Origin: CAVUAN01 sp963739435
GTDB lineage: Bacteria > Acidobacteriota > Thermoanaerobaculia > UBA5066 > Gp7-AA6
Length of the DNA stretch: 64,000 bases
Reading direction: 5' to 3'
Assembly: GCA_963739435.1 (NCBI GenBank)
Contig: CAVUAN010000006.1
Span: forward strand, 62,001 to 126,000
A program made the translations under genes and the position numbers. The number at the start of each line of letters is the position of its first letter. The first letter of the stretch is position 1. Below the pieces are notes generated by a model. The model saw nothing but the letters and a program-made list of their open reading frames with translations, searched no databases and was not told the DNA's origin. This document shows, piece after piece, positions 1 through 8,937 of this stretch.

Positions 1-339
1 CTGCGCGTCGACGCCCTTCACTTCGGCAGCGGCGTCGACACAGAGACCATTTGCTCGACGCTGCTCGCCGAGGCCTTCTCGAAGGTCCGGTTCCCCATCC
101 TGCCGGTTCTCGTGCGCCACAAGAACCACCGGGGGCAAACCGCGGGCGAGCGCCTTCGCCAGCAGATCCTGGGGCGTCCCACGCGCCGGGCCTGGAGCGG
201 CCTCCTGCGGTCGCGGCACCCGACGCTCTGCGTGCCGAGAGATTTCGACCTGTCGCCCTACTTCGAGATCGTGAAGTTCAGCGCCCGGGACGAGGCGGCG
301 TTCGACTATCGAAAACTGCAGTGGGAGAGCGGTCCGTGA
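1..339 (+). CDS. C-terminal part of an unknown protein (cut by window edge)
   Basis: An open frame runs from base 1 to a TGA at 337-339 with no start visible, so only the last 112 residues are present. The segment is Arg-rich in the middle (GERLRQQILGRPTRRAW) and ends in an acidic/aromatic tail (SPYFEIVKFSARDEAAFDY). I see no motif that identifies a family and offer no function. Its TGA overlaps a GTG (336-338) that could be the start of the gluQ gene behind it, the same GTGA coupling seen in the mre operon of this window, so the two may be cotranscribed. Being coding is supported by strong GC3 bias and the tight junction. Confidence 0.55.
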   Translation: MRVDALHFGSGVDTETICSTLLAEAFSKVRFPILPVLVRHKNHRGQTAGERLRQQILGRPTRRAWSGLLRSRHPTLCVPRDFDLSPYFEIVKFSARDEAAFDYRKLQWESGP

Positions 340-368
340 CGAAGGGCTGCCGGGCCGCCTCCCGGTAG

Positions 369-1280
369 GCCGCCACGACCGCCTGCGGGCGCTTCGCGCC
401 CTCGCCGACGGGCCCTCTGCACCTCGGGAGCCTCACGGCCGCGGTGGGAGCGTGGCTGTTTGCCCGCAGTGTGGACGCCGAATTTCTCGTCCGCATCGAA
501 GACCTCGACCTTGCCCGGGAAGTCAAAGGCTCAGCCGACGAGATCCTTCGGTCTCTTGCGCGCTACGGCCTCGAATCGGACCGCGAAGTCGTCTTCCAGT
601 CGCGCCGCGGCTCCCTTTACGAGGCCGCCCTGGAGATCCTGCGCGGCCGAAGCCTCGTCTACCCTTGCGCCTGCACGCGCAAAGAGCTCGCCCGCATCTC
701 GTCCGCGCCGGCTTCCGATGACCCGGGCGAGGAAGGCCCGGTCTACCCCGGCACCTGCCGGGAGGGGCTGCCGGCCGGGCGCGCGCCGCGCTCCCTGCGC
801 TTCCGGGCCCCGGAGGGCCCGATAGCATTCGAGGACGCCGTCTTTGGCCCGCAGACCCAGGATCTCCGGCGCGAAGTCGGCGATTTCGTCGTGCGGCGAG
901 CCGACGGCCCCTACGCCTACCAGCTCGCCGTCGTCGTGGACGACGCGGAGCAGGGAGTCACGCAGGTCGTGCGCGGCGCGGATCTCCTCTCCTCCACGGC
1001 GCGGCAGATCGCTCTCACCCGGGCGCTCGACCTGCCCCAGCCGTCCTACGCCCACCTGCCCGTCGTCGTCGGTCCCGACGGTAAGAAGCTCGGCAAGCGC
1101 GACGCCTCCCTGCCCCTCGAAACGCTCGACGAAAACCGAGTCCGCGAAACCCTCCAAACGGCCCTCTCTCTGCTCGGCCAGGACCCTCCAGACGGAACCC
1201 CGCGCGAGATCCTCGCCGCCGCCCTCCATCGCTTCGACAAATCGAAGATCCCCAGAACAAACGTGAGCCCATCCGCCTAG
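369..1280 (+). CDS. gluQ: Glutamyl-Q tRNA(Asp) synthetase, start unclear
   Basis: GluQRS loads glutamate onto queuosine-34 of tRNA(Asp); it is a paralogue of the glutamyl-tRNA synthetase catalytic core without the anticodon domain. The frame shows the class I start GRFAPSPTGPLHLGS (HIGH region), then LVRIEDLD, the paired cysteines YPCACTRKE of the zinc site, the AVVVDDAEQGVTQVVRGADLL signature and a KMSKS-like KLGKRDAS, so the domain is complete at about 290 residues. The start is a problem. An in-frame TAG lies at 366-368 and no ATG, GTG or TTG occurs between it and the GRFAPSP motif. A GTG at 444 would remove the HIGH motif, and a GTG at 336, overlapping the upstream stop, is cut off by the TAG. 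Either a rare start is used or the 5' end is damaged or misread. Confidence 0.85.
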   Translation, partial: AATTACGRFAPSPTGPLHLGSLTAAVGAWLFARSVDAEFLVRIEDLDLAREVKGSADEILRSLARYGLESDREVVFQSRRGSLYEAALEILRGRSLVYPCACTRKELARISSAPASDDPGEEGPVYPGTCREGLPAGRAPRSLRFRAPEGPIAFEDAVFGPQTQDLRREVGDFVVRRADGPYAYQLAVVVDDAEQGVTQVVRGADLLSSTARQIALTRALDLPQPSYAHLPVVVGPDGKKLGKRDASLPLETLDENRVRETLQTALSLLGQDPPDGTPREILAAALHRFDKSKIPRTNVSPSA

Positions 1281-1426
1281 ATGCGAGGGCCGGAGGGGTG
1301 GCGGGGGCCGAGGCCCCCGGCGCCGCACAGAGGCCGGCGCGAACCGCTGATGCTCGCCAGCTTGCAACATGCCGGCCGAGGCGCGCCGCCGGGGTGGCAC
1401 CGGCCAGGACCCCGCAGGCCCGCTTT
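1281..1426. terminator. Convergent intergenic space with GC hairpin
   Basis: This gap separates the convergent gluQ and sulP genes. It contains the inverted repeat CGGGGGC-CGAG-GCCCCCG at 1302-1319, a 7-bp all-GC stem, in the position expected for a shared terminator. There is no T-run on either side, so calling it a terminator is inference. I see no gene here. Confidence 0.35.
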
Positions 1427-3129
1427 CTAAGGCCGCATCGCGATCTTGTCCGTCGGCCGGTTCGCGATGTCAGCCCGAGCGACGGCGAGCGCCTCGTCGA
1501 GGCTGGCCACGAAGTTCGCTCTCCCGTAGCGGTCGCGGCGCCCGGCTTTTTCCAAAGCCGCGAGCGGCTGGGCGTTGATTCCAGCAATCACGAACCGGAT
1601 GCCCTGGTGCGAGAACGACTCGAAGAGGTCGTCTAAGACCCGGATGCCAGACGCGTCGATGGCCGGGACGTTGCGCATCCGGAGGACGAAGACCTTCGGC
1701 TTCTTCGCCACGAAATGCAGGACGTCCTTGATCTTGTCTGCCGCCCCGAAGAAGAACGGGCCGTTCACCTCGTAGACCTCGACGCCTTCGGGGATCTGGC
1801 GCCGCGCGACGCCATCCGCGTCGCCCTGCATCGTTCCGTCGGGCGCGTCCGTCAGCTCTCCCGTGATGGCCTCCACGTTCGTCACGTCGGCCATCCGCTT
1901 CATGAAGAGAAAGGCCGACAGCACCACGCCGACCTCGACCGCCACCGTCAGGTCGATGAAGACCGTCAGGAGGAAGGTCGTCAGGAGCACGGCCACGTCG
2001 CTCTTGGGCGTCTGCAGGATGTGCGCGAACGCCCGCCACTCGCTCATGTTGTACGCCACGACGACGAGTACCGCGGCCAGTGTCGCCAGCGGGATGAACT
2101 TCGACCATTGTCCGAAGACGAGGAGCACGAGCAACACCGTCAACGCGTGCGTCATGCCGGCCACCGGCGTGCGGCCGCCGTTCTTGACGTTCGTGGCCGT
2201 GCGGGCGATCGCGCCCGTCGCCGGCATGCCCCCGAAGAGCCCGGAGGCGATGTTCGCGATGCCCTGCGCCACGAGCTCGACGTTCGGACTTGTGGCGGCT
2301 GCCGATCATTCCGTCGGCCACCACGGCCGACAGCAGCGACTCGATCGCCGCCAAGAGCGCCACCGTGACCGCCGGTGAGAAGAGCTCGCGCACGCGCTCG
2401 ATCGAGACCGCCGGAAACCGGGGCGTCGGGAATCGAGGCGTGGATCTCGCCGAAACGGGAACCGATCGTCTCGACCGGAATGTGAAAGACCGCCACCGCC
2501 ACGGTGGCCCCGAGGATCGCCACGATCGGGCCCGGGATCTTCGTTCCGAGGCGCGGCCACACGATCAGGACGAGGAGCGACCCGACGGCGACACCGAGAG
2601 CCGGGAGCGACGCCGTGCCGAAGTGCGTCGCAAACGCCGCCCACTTCTCCAGGAAATGCGCGGGCACGTCTCCCATCTGGAGTCCCAGGAGGTCCTTGAT
2701 CTGGGACGAAAAGATGATGACCGCGATACCGCTCGTGAAGCCCGTGACGACGGGATAGGGAATGAACTTGATGGCGGCGCCGAACCGCGCGAGGCCGAGG
2801 GCGACGAGCAGGAATCCCGCCATCACGGTGCAGAGGACGAGGCCGTCGACGCCGTACTTCTGGACGATGCCGTACACGATGACGACGAAGGCCCCCGTCG
2901 GGCCGCCGATCTGAACGCGGCTGCCGCCCAGGAAGGAGACGAGGAACCCCGCCACCGCGGCCGTGACGAGGCCTCTTTCCGGTGCGACTCCCGACGCGAT
3001 GGCGAAGGCAAGGGCGAGCGGGATCGCCACGATGCCGACGACGACACCCGCCTGCAGGTCCGCGAAGAACTGCCGCCGGTCGTAGTCCCGGAGGACGACG
3101 AACGTCTTGGGGAGCCAGGCTGTTTTCAC
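1427..3129 (-). pseudogene. SulP-family anion transporter with STAS domain, frame broken twice
   Basis: SulP permeases move sulfate, bicarbonate or other anions across the inner membrane and end in a cytoplasmic STAS domain. The start (MKTAWLPKTFVVLRDYDRRQ), the family hallmark GVVVGIVAIPLALAFAIASG and successive hydrophobic segments are in one frame to about 2420. The protein then continues in a second frame (RELFSPAVTVALLAAIESLL) and, from about 2285, in a third (ELVAQGIANIASGLFGG) through the remaining helices to a STAS domain (VFVLRMRNVPAIDASGIRVL). Removing one base near 2418 and one near 2285 gives a continuous 566-residue protein, a normal SulP length. It is therefore either inactivated by two +1 insertions or intact with two sequence errors; I favour the latter. 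Substrate cannot be told. It is convergent with gluQ. Confidence 0.85.
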
Positions 3130-3172
3130 GGAGCCGGGATTCTACAATCCCGCTCGGGACCCGGGCTCGAGG

Positions 3173-3502
3173 CTAGTTGCTGGCGTCGCCCGACTTGATG
3201 TCCCGCAGGCGGTCGTCGGAGAGGTAGAGGCGCACGTGCGAGCCTTCCTGGTAGCGCATGAACTGGTCTCGCGTGACCTCGTAGCGCATGTGAGCCGTGG
3301 CCTCGCCGTCTTTCGCCTCGAATCCCATGTAGTAGCTCAGGGTGCCCGAGTAGCTCGTCTGCTTTTCGCGCTCGACGACCACCGCCTCGAGCACGCGGAT
3401 GCCGCCGCCGCTGTCCGGCTTCTTCGCGCTCGTGCTCCCGCTGGAGCAGGCGTAGAGCGCCGCGCAGCACACGACCGAGGCGATGCGAAAGATCTTCCTC
3501 AT
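3173..3502 (-). CDS. Small secreted lipoprotein, function unknown
   Basis: 109 residues starting MRKIFRIASVVCC with a hydrophobic stretch and the lipobox LYAC, so probably exported and lipidated at Cys19. The mature part is charged, with YEVTRDQFMRYQEGSHVRLYLSDDRL near the end, and looks like a small beta-rich domain; I do not recognise a family. The ATG at 3502 is preceded by GGAGG at a 5-nt spacing, which decides the start. A further in-frame ATG at 3520 overlaps the amidohydrolase stop (ATGA) but lacks such a site. It lies 14 nt downstream of the amidohydrolase and is probably in its transcript. Confidence 0.75.
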   Translation of the reverse strand: MRKIFRIASVVCCAALYACSSGSTSAKKPDSGGGIRVLEAVVVEREKQTSYSGTLSYYMGFEAKDGEATAHMRYEVTRDQFMRYQEGSHVRLYLSDDRLRDIKSGDASN

Positions 3503-3516
3503 GGAGGCCTCCGGTT

Positions 3517-4869
3517 TCATTTGACCCGAATCCCGTTCTTGACGACCACGTCCACGTTCTGCAGCAGGTCGATGTGCGTCAGGACGTCGCCGCGCACCGC
3601 GATCACGTCCGCGAAGCGCCCCGGCGCGAGCGTGCCGATCTCGTCCTGCTTCTTGAGCCACGCGGCCGGCCAGCGGGTCGCCCCCGCGATCGCCTGCATC
3701 GGCGTCATCCCGAGCTGGACCCACGTCGACAGCTCCCGCCAGGTCGAGTCCGTGTGAAAGTTTCCGGGGATGCCCGAGTCCGTGCCGACCAGGAGCGTCA
3801 CGCCCGTCTCGCGCAGCTGCTGGAACTTGTGCGCGAAGCGTCGGGATGCGGCGCCGCACGAGCGCGAAGTACGGCAGGCCCGTGATGTTCTTGAGCGAGT
3901 CCCGGATGTCGCGCACGATGTCTGCCTGCGAGGTCCTTCCTGCCAGCGCGGGTCGTTCAGGCGCTCGGGAAAGACGTCCGCCGTGTACGCGGAGAGAAAG
4001 AGGCCCTCGATCGTCGGGCACCAGGCGAGCGTCTGGTTGCGCTTGCGGAGATCGCGAAGGATGTCCTCCGGGTAGCCCGGCTCCGTCGCGAGACCCGTGT
4101 GCTCGAAACAGTCCACGTTGTACTTGAGGCCCATGCGGATCTCGTCCTCGCGGTGCGCGTGGGCGACGACAGGCCGCGGCGGGTTGGCCTTGTGGGCCGT
4201 CTCGACGATCGCGCGGACCTCCTCGTCGGTCATCTGGTCCTGGTCGATCAGCTTGACGACGTCCACTCCGGCGTCGATGACCTTCTGCGTTTTCGCGCGC
4301 GCGTCCTCGGCGCCCGAAACCGGCCAGCGCCACTCCTTCTCGTACGTGTTGTAGTCGGCATGCTGAAGAAACGGGCCCGAGACGTAGAGGCGCGGCCCCG
4401 GGATCTCGCCTCTCGCGATCCGGTTGCGGACGTCGATCGAGTCTTCGAGCGGCCCTCCCAGGTCCCGCGCGAACGTGATGCCGCTCCGCAAGAGCTGCCT
4501 GGCGGCGGCGGGCATGATCTCCTTGCGGAAACGCGCACGGTAGGTCTTGTCCCAGTGCTCGTAGTCGCCGTGCCCCAGGATCATCAGATGCACGTGCATG
4601 TCCGCCAGCCCCGGCATCACGGTCATGCCCCGCGTGTCGATGACGGGCGTCCCGGGCGGCACCACGACCTCGGAGCGCGGCCCCAGAGCCAGGATTCTGT
4701 CGCCCGCAATCAGGACGACCCCGTCCTGTATGGGCGTTCCCTCGTAGCCGTCCACGATCTGCCCGCCCACGAGAGCCAGCGTCGCCTTCCCGGCGGCCTT
4801 CTGTGCGCAAAGTGGCGCGGCTGCGACAACAAGGACGAACGCGACACAGAGCCTTCGAAACATGTTCAC
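3517..4869 (-). pseudogene. Secreted metal-dependent amidohydrolase, frame interrupted three times
   Basis: Imidazolonepropionase/prolidase-like amidohydrolase with a signal peptide (FRRLCVAFVLVVAAAPLCA). Metal ligands are visible: the strand-1 motif MPGLADMHVHL, the later histidine-containing motif VVAHAHRED, CFEHTGL, and the strand-8 aspartate in LLVGTDSGIP. The C-terminal composite beta domain (LAPGRFADVIAVRGD) is complete. Between about 3940 and 3830 the reading leaves this frame: residues ADIVRDIRDSLKNITGLPYF occur in another. Dropping single bases near 3939, 3926 and 3832 restores a continuous 449-residue enzyme, matching the normal family length. These enzymes act on cyclic amides, dipeptides or xenobiotics; the substrate here is not predictable. 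It sits divergent to the MFS permease across a heptamer repeat. Confidence 0.8.
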
Positions 4870-4883
4870 GCTCCCACGCTTGA

Positions 4884-4918
4884 CTCTAAACCCTAAACTC
4901 TAAACTCTAAACTCGAAA
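4884..4918 (+). repeat. Five-copy heptamer array CTCTAAA
   Basis: Five 7-bp units in exact register: CTCTAAA, CCCTAAA, CTCTAAA, CTCTAAA, CTCGAAA. The last base of the array is the A of the MFS start codon. The array is AT-rich in a GC-rich window and leaves no room for a Shine-Dalgarno sequence in front of that gene. A second five-copy heptamer array with a different unit lies at 28423-28457. Confidence 0.9.
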
Positions 4919-6246
4919 TGCCGGACCCCCGCGTCTCCGTGACCCCCGACGGCGAGATCCTCGTTCTGGCGCGGGCCCCCCGTGCCGAGCGGTGGAGCTG
5001 GGCTCTCTACGATTTCGCCAACACGATCTTTTCGATGAACATCGTGACCCTGTATTTCGCGGTGTGGATAGTGACGGAACGCGGCGCTTCGAACACGGCC
5101 TACTCGGTGGCAACGAGCCTCTCCTCGCTTCTGGTGCTCGTCCTGGCGCCGGTCTTCGGGGCCTTTTCGGATGCTTCCCGCAGACGCAAGCCCTGGGTCA
5201 TCTCCCTGACGCTTCTCTCGGTGGCCGGGACCGTGGCCTTAGCGCCGCTCTCGAACGCCCCGCTGCCGCAGGAGAAGTCGATCCTCCTGCTGCTCGCCGC
5301 CTTCGCGGCCGCCAACACGGCGTACCAGCTCGCCATCCCGCCGTACAACGCGATGCTGCCCGAGCTCGTCCCGGCTGCGGAGCTGGGCCGGATGTCGGGC
5401 TTCGGCACCGCCCTGGGTTACGCGGGCTCGATTGCGGGCGTGCTCCTCGTCGCGCCCTTCGTCACCGGCCGGCTTGGCCTTCCCGCCGGAGGGCGCCAGG
5501 CGTCGTTCGTTCCGACCGCTTTGTTCTTCCTTCTGTTCTCGCTCCCATTCTTCGTCTTCTGCCGCGACCACCTGGCCCAAAAGCCCGCGCAGCGCCGGCC
5601 CGTCCGCGTCGCCACCGCCGTTAACGAGCTCGTCGGCGCGTTTCGAGACACCCGGCGGCATCCGGGCCTCCTGCGCTTCGTCCTGGCGACATGGTTCTAC
5701 CAGGACGCGCTCGGAACGGTGATCTCATTCATGGCGCTCTACGCCGTGACGGTGCTCGGCCTCCCGCCCGGAGGGGAGATCCGGCTCTTCGTCGTGCTGA
5801 CCATTCCGGCCATCGTCGGCTCTTACGTTGCGGGCCGCGCCGCGGACCGGTTCGGCCCGAAGCGGGCTCTCGTCTGGGTTCTGCTGGGCTGGTTGGCCGG
5901 CGTGCTTGCCGTTGCCGCTGCCCCGACGCTCGCCGCTTTCTGGGTCGCCGGGTGTCTCGTCGGCTTCGTGTTTGGAGGGATCTGGGCGACGGAGCGGCCG
6001 CTGCTCTTGACGCTGGTCCCGGACGTCGAGGCCGGGCGTTTCTTCGGACTCCTCTCGCTATCGGCCCGCGCCGCCGCGATCGTCGGGCCTCTCGTGTGGG
6101 CCTTCATCGTGGACTGGGCCTTCCGCCCCTTTGGAAAACAGGTGGCTTACCGGGCGGCCGTGGCCTCCCTTGCCCTGTTCCTCGCAGCCGCCCTGTGGCT
6201 CCTGCGAGGCGTTCCCGACAGGCACGAAAAGAACATAGAATCGTAA
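4918..6246 (+). CDS. MFS permease of the UMF1/Atg22-like family
   Basis: 442 residues, about twelve hydrophobic segments. The opening RAERWSWALYDFANTIFSMNI is the signature of the UMF1 (Atg22-like) branch of the major facilitator superfamily, and the MFS loop 2-3 motif is seen as FGAFSDASRRRKPW. A second cytoplasmic loop motif (GRAADRFGPKRALVW) marks the start of the C-terminal half, so both six-helix bundles are present. Members are thought to export amino acids or related small molecules, but most are uncharacterised. Translation seems to start at the ATG directly after the heptamer array, without a visible ribosome site; no better internal start exists before the first helix. It is divergent from the amidohydrolase and 33 nt before a DapB-like gene in the same direction. 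Confidence 0.85.
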   Translation: MPDPRVSVTPDGEILVLARAPRAERWSWALYDFANTIFSMNIVTLYFAVWIVTERGASNTAYSVATSLSSLLVLVLAPVFGAFSDASRRRKPWVISLTLLSVAGTVALAPLSNAPLPQEKSILLLLAAFAAANTAYQLAIPPYNAMLPELVPAAELGRMSGFGTALGYAGSIAGVLLVAPFVTGRLGLPAGGRQASFVPTALFFLLFSLPFFVFCRDHLAQKPAQRRPVRVATAVNELVGAFRDTRRHPGLLRFVLATWFYQDALGTVISFMALYAVTVLGLPPGGEIRLFVVLTIPAIVGSYVAGRAADRFGPKRALVWVLLGWLAGVLAVAAAPTLAAFWVAGCLVGFVFGGIWATERPLLLTLVPDVEAGRFFGLLSLSARAAAIVGPLVWAFIVDWAFRPFGKQVAYRAAVASLALFLAAALWLLRGVPDRHEKNIES

Positions 6247-6279
6247 ATCGCGGCACAACTCGCTGTTGGAGGAGGTCTG

Positions 6280-7299
6280 TTGGCTTCTTCGCCCCGCGCC
6301 CGCGTGGCGCTCGTTGGTCTGGGCCCGATCGGCATCGAGGTGGGCCGCGCGCTGGTCCCGCGCACGGACATCGACATTCTGGGAGCGGCCGACTCGGATC
6401 CGGAGAAACTCGGCAAGGAGCTCGAGGACGTCCTTGGCATTCCGGCCAGCCTCGCCGGCATCGAAGTGCGTCCTTCCGCGAAAGTCCTCTATGAGGATTC
6501 GGCCGATACGCGCACGAAAATTGACGTCGCCGTCATCTGCACGGGCTCGCGGCTGGCTGCCGTCGCGGACCAGTTCAACGAGGCGATCGACGCCGGGTTT
6601 CACATCGTCTCGACGTGCGAAGAGCTGGCCTATCCCGAGCTGACCCACGCGGCCCTGGCCCACCAGATCGATCGCCGGGCCAAGGAAAAGGGAGTCGCCG
6701 TGCTCGGCACGGGCGTCAACCCGGGCCTCGTCATGGACCGCCTCGTTCTGGAAGCGGCGGGCGCCTGCGTTTCGATCGACCGCGTTCGCGTCACGCGCGT
6801 CGTGGACGCTGCCAAGCGCCGGGGCCCCCTGCGGGCCAAGGTCGGCGCCGGCCTGACGCGCCAGGAATTCCTCGCGGGCGTTGCCGCGAAAAAGCTCGGC
6901 CACGTCGGACTGTCCGAATCGGCCGCGATCATCGCCCATGGCCTCGGCTTACCGATCGACGAGATCACCGAAACGATCGAGCCCGTCATCGCGAAGGTGG
7001 ACACCGACGGCATCGCAGCGGGCCGCGTTCTCGGCCTCCACCAGATCGCCCTCGTTCAGGCCGGCGACGAGGTCCGGGTCACGCTCGACCTGACGATGGC
7101 CGTCGGTGTCGAGAACCCGGCGGACCGGATCGAGATCGAAGGAGATCCGCCCATCAACCTGGTCGCCACGGGTGGCTTCCACGGAGACCGGGCGACGGTC
7201 GGCTGCGTCGTCAACGCCATCCCCTTTATCGTCCACGCGCCGCCGGGCCTGCACAAGGTCGTCACCCTCCCGCTCTTCGGGCTGGTGCCGCTTCACTAG
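6280..7299 (+). CDS. DapB-like NAD(P) oxidoreductase (diaminopentanoate dehydrogenase type)
   Basis: 339 residues. The N-terminus has a Rossmann dinucleotide motif (VALVGLGPIGIEVGRAL), followed by the DapB-type core with VICTGSRLAAVADQF, HIVSTCEELAYPEL and VAVLGTGVNPGLVMD. This layout is that of dihydrodipicolinate-reductase-like proteins that act as 2,4-diaminopentanoate dehydrogenases, rather than of true DapB, which is shorter. The start is a TTG at 6280 with GGAGGAGG 4-6 nt upstream; no ATG fits. The stop TAG at 7297 belongs to the first bases of the MITE-like element that follows, so the C-terminus may have been set by that insertion. Substrate is inferred only from family resemblance. 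Confidence 0.75.
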   Translation: MASSPRARVALVGLGPIGIEVGRALVPRTDIDILGAADSDPEKLGKELEDVLGIPASLAGIEVRPSAKVLYEDSADTRTKIDVAVICTGSRLAAVADQFNEAIDAGFHIVSTCEELAYPELTHAALAHQIDRRAKEKGVAVLGTGVNPGLVMDRLVLEAAGACVSIDRVRVTRVVDAAKRRGPLRAKVGAGLTRQEFLAGVAAKKLGHVGLSESAAIIAHGLGLPIDEITETIEPVIAKVDTDGIAAGRVLGLHQIALVQAGDEVRVTLDLTMAVGVENPADRIEIEGDPPINLVATGGFHGDRATVGCVVNAIPFIVHAPPGLHKVVTLPLFGLVPLH

Positions 7300-7566
7300 C
7301 AGGCTGCTGAAAAATGGTGTGGTGCGGCGTTGCGAGCGCCGCGGGGCCGGATGCAAGGCGCCGCGACGAAGGCGATGCCGCTGTGCATCGGGGAGGAGCG
7401 GCAACGCTGCAGACGGCCCCGCGCCGCCGCAACCGCTTGCGGTGGCTGGCCTTTTGCCCGCGACGCCTCAGAAAGACGCGAGAGTTTCTTGCGACCTGAT
7501 GGCACTGCGTCGCGGCTCGCAAAAGGCAAGCCACGACGCCCGCACCCATTTTTCAGCAGCCTGCTA
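7297..7566. mobile_element. MITE-like element with 19-bp terminal inverted repeats
   Basis: Two perfect inverted repeats, GCAGGCTGCTGAAAAATGG at the left (7299-7317) and its reverse complement at the right (7546-7564), are flanked on each side by TA, which could be a target duplication. The 230 bp between them are GC-rich, keep partial self-complementarity next to the ends and contain no credible gene. Size, termini and TA flank fit a non-autonomous miniature element of the IS630/Tc1 type. It sits between two convergent genes, giving the upstream gene its stop codon and ending 11 bp before the stop of the downstream gene. No transposase lies in this window. Confidence 0.75.
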
Positions 7567-7577
7567 AAGCGTCGGCG

Positions 7578-8744
7578 TCAGTGTGCGCCGCCGCCGATCG
7601 AGAACTCGGCGCCTGCCGAGATGACGTAGCCGGGCCCTCGCCCGCCGTTGGAAGAGGGGCTGCCGGTCTCCTGCCATTGGACGCTCAGGGTGCGTGACGG
7701 CGCCAGGCCAGCCGAGTCGGTCAGGAAGACCGACTCGCTGCCCTTCGTCAGCTGCGTTGCGACATAGACGCGGATTCCCGTGCCAATGAGGGTACGGGCC
7801 GTGAAGCCGAAGCTCGAAAGGTTCGCTTTCGAATCGGCGTGAAAGCCGCTCTCCAGGGCATTGACCTCGGCGCCGAGAACGGCAAACGTCGTGAAGGGCA
7901 GGTGATTCCGGTTGTAGGTGTAGGACGCCGCCAGGTCGGTTTTCGGCCAGGAGTACACGATCAGGGCGCCCACCGACTGGAAGGAGGCCGGCGCCGCGAA
8001 ATTGCGCGGAACGAACGCGGGCTGGCTCTCCTCCGAGACCGAAGGGTTACCCGTCAACCAGTCGCCGTGCGCCTGGGCGGACCAGCGGCCCTTGCGCCAG
8101 CGCACTTCCGCATCGCCTCCGTAGAGGTGTCCGGAGTACGCCCCTGAGAAATTCTGCGTGGCGTTGCTCGCGTCTATCGTCGTGTATCGGCCCGAGAACG
8201 CCAGCTCGAGACCCTGGAAGCGGTGCCGCCAACCGAGGCCGAAGTCGTCGCGCTCGGAGCCCAGGATCCGCTGCTCGCTCAGCGTGTAGTTGCTCCCCCC
8301 GAGGTTCACGCCATCGGTCGAATCGTTCTTGTGCCGCACCCAACCCACCTCAATCGAGTCGGGAGCCCCGATGGGCTGGCGGTAGAGGACGCCAAAGTTC
8401 TCGTAACGGCCCGTTCCGTATGCCGTCGTCAGGCCGGGCCCTCCCAGCGGAAGCTCCTTCTGGTCGTTGTGCGCGGGGCCCAGCGCGAGGCGAAGCCTCC
8501 ACTCCCGGGCGGGCGTTCCCGCACCGAGATCCGCCTCCGCCTGCCAGACCTGGCGGATTCCGATGAGCACGTACTTGGCGGTGACGTTCGAAAAGTCCGG
8601 AGCATCGGGTGGCGTGTCGTACTTGCGTTGGATCGTGGAGTAGGAGCCGCCGATCTCGGCGGAAAGGCCGGGCGGCGGGACGAGATCCATCCGGAGCAGC
8701 GTGCTCGCGCAGAAAACGCACACGGCGACCAGATCAGTTCCCAG
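7578..8744 (-). CDS. Probable outer-membrane beta-barrel protein
   Basis: About 388 residues with many alternating strand-like segments rich in Tyr, Trp and Gly (ELAFSGRYTTIDASNATQ, DLAASYTYNRNHLPF) and an end in SAGAEFSIGGGAH, typical of porin-like barrels. I cannot name the family. The open frame runs back to 8861, but the first part covers the rho-independent terminator of the rng operon at 8800-8834, so the true start must lie downstream of it. The only good ribosome site is AGGAGG at 8755-8750, which places a CTG codon (8744) at 5-nt spacing; a GTG at 8723 is the alternative. Either gives a short signal peptide (VAVCVFCASTLL). Convergent with the DapB-like gene. Confidence 0.6.
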   Translation of the reverse strand: MGTDLVAVCVFCASTLLRMDLVPPPGLSAEIGGSYSTIQRKYDTPPDAPDFSNVTAKYVLIGIRQVWQAEADLGAGTPAREWRLRLALGPAHNDQKELPLGGPGLTTAYGTGRYENFGVLYRQPIGAPDSIEVGWVRHKNDSTDGVNLGGSNYTLSEQRILGSERDDFGLGWRHRFQGLELAFSGRYTTIDASNATQNFSGAYSGHLYGGDAEVRWRKGRWSAQAHGDWLTGNPSVSEESQPAFVPRNFAAPASFQSVGALIVYSWPKTDLAASYTYNRNHLPFTTFAVLGAEVNALESGFHADSKANLSSFGFTARTLIGTGIRVYVATQLTKGSESVFLTDSAGLAPSRTLSVQWQETGSPSSNGGRGPGYVISAGAEFSIGGGAH

Positions 8745-8799
8745 GGAGCCCTCCTGTCGGCGGACGAAAAGTACCCGATTGCCTTCCGAGACCCTCCCC

Positions 8800-8834
8800 A
8801 AAAAAAAGGCGGCCCCGACTTCGAGGTCGGGGCC
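8800..8834 (-). terminator. Rho-independent terminator of the mre-rng operon
   Basis: On the minus strand the sequence GGCCCCGAC-CTCGAA-GTCGGGGCC forms a 9-bp stem (8834-8811) followed within 4 nt by a run of eight T (8807-8800). It stands about 100 bp after the rng stop and before the next minus-strand gene. The same stem sequence is used in the terminator at 26769. Confidence 0.9.
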
Positions 8835-8937
8835 GGGAAGGAAGGTATCGCGTGCTGACACAGAAAACGGCAGGTCTTGCCCGACTATTCCTTGTCACGG
8901 AAATATCTGATTCAGCTCGGTTTAGCCAAATGTCGGC

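Noticed and set aside
4884..4918. CCCTAAA unit resembling a plant telomere repeat
   Set aside because: Only one of five units has that form, the array is 35 bp and stands between two bacterial genes, so it is a simple heptamer repeat and not a telomere.
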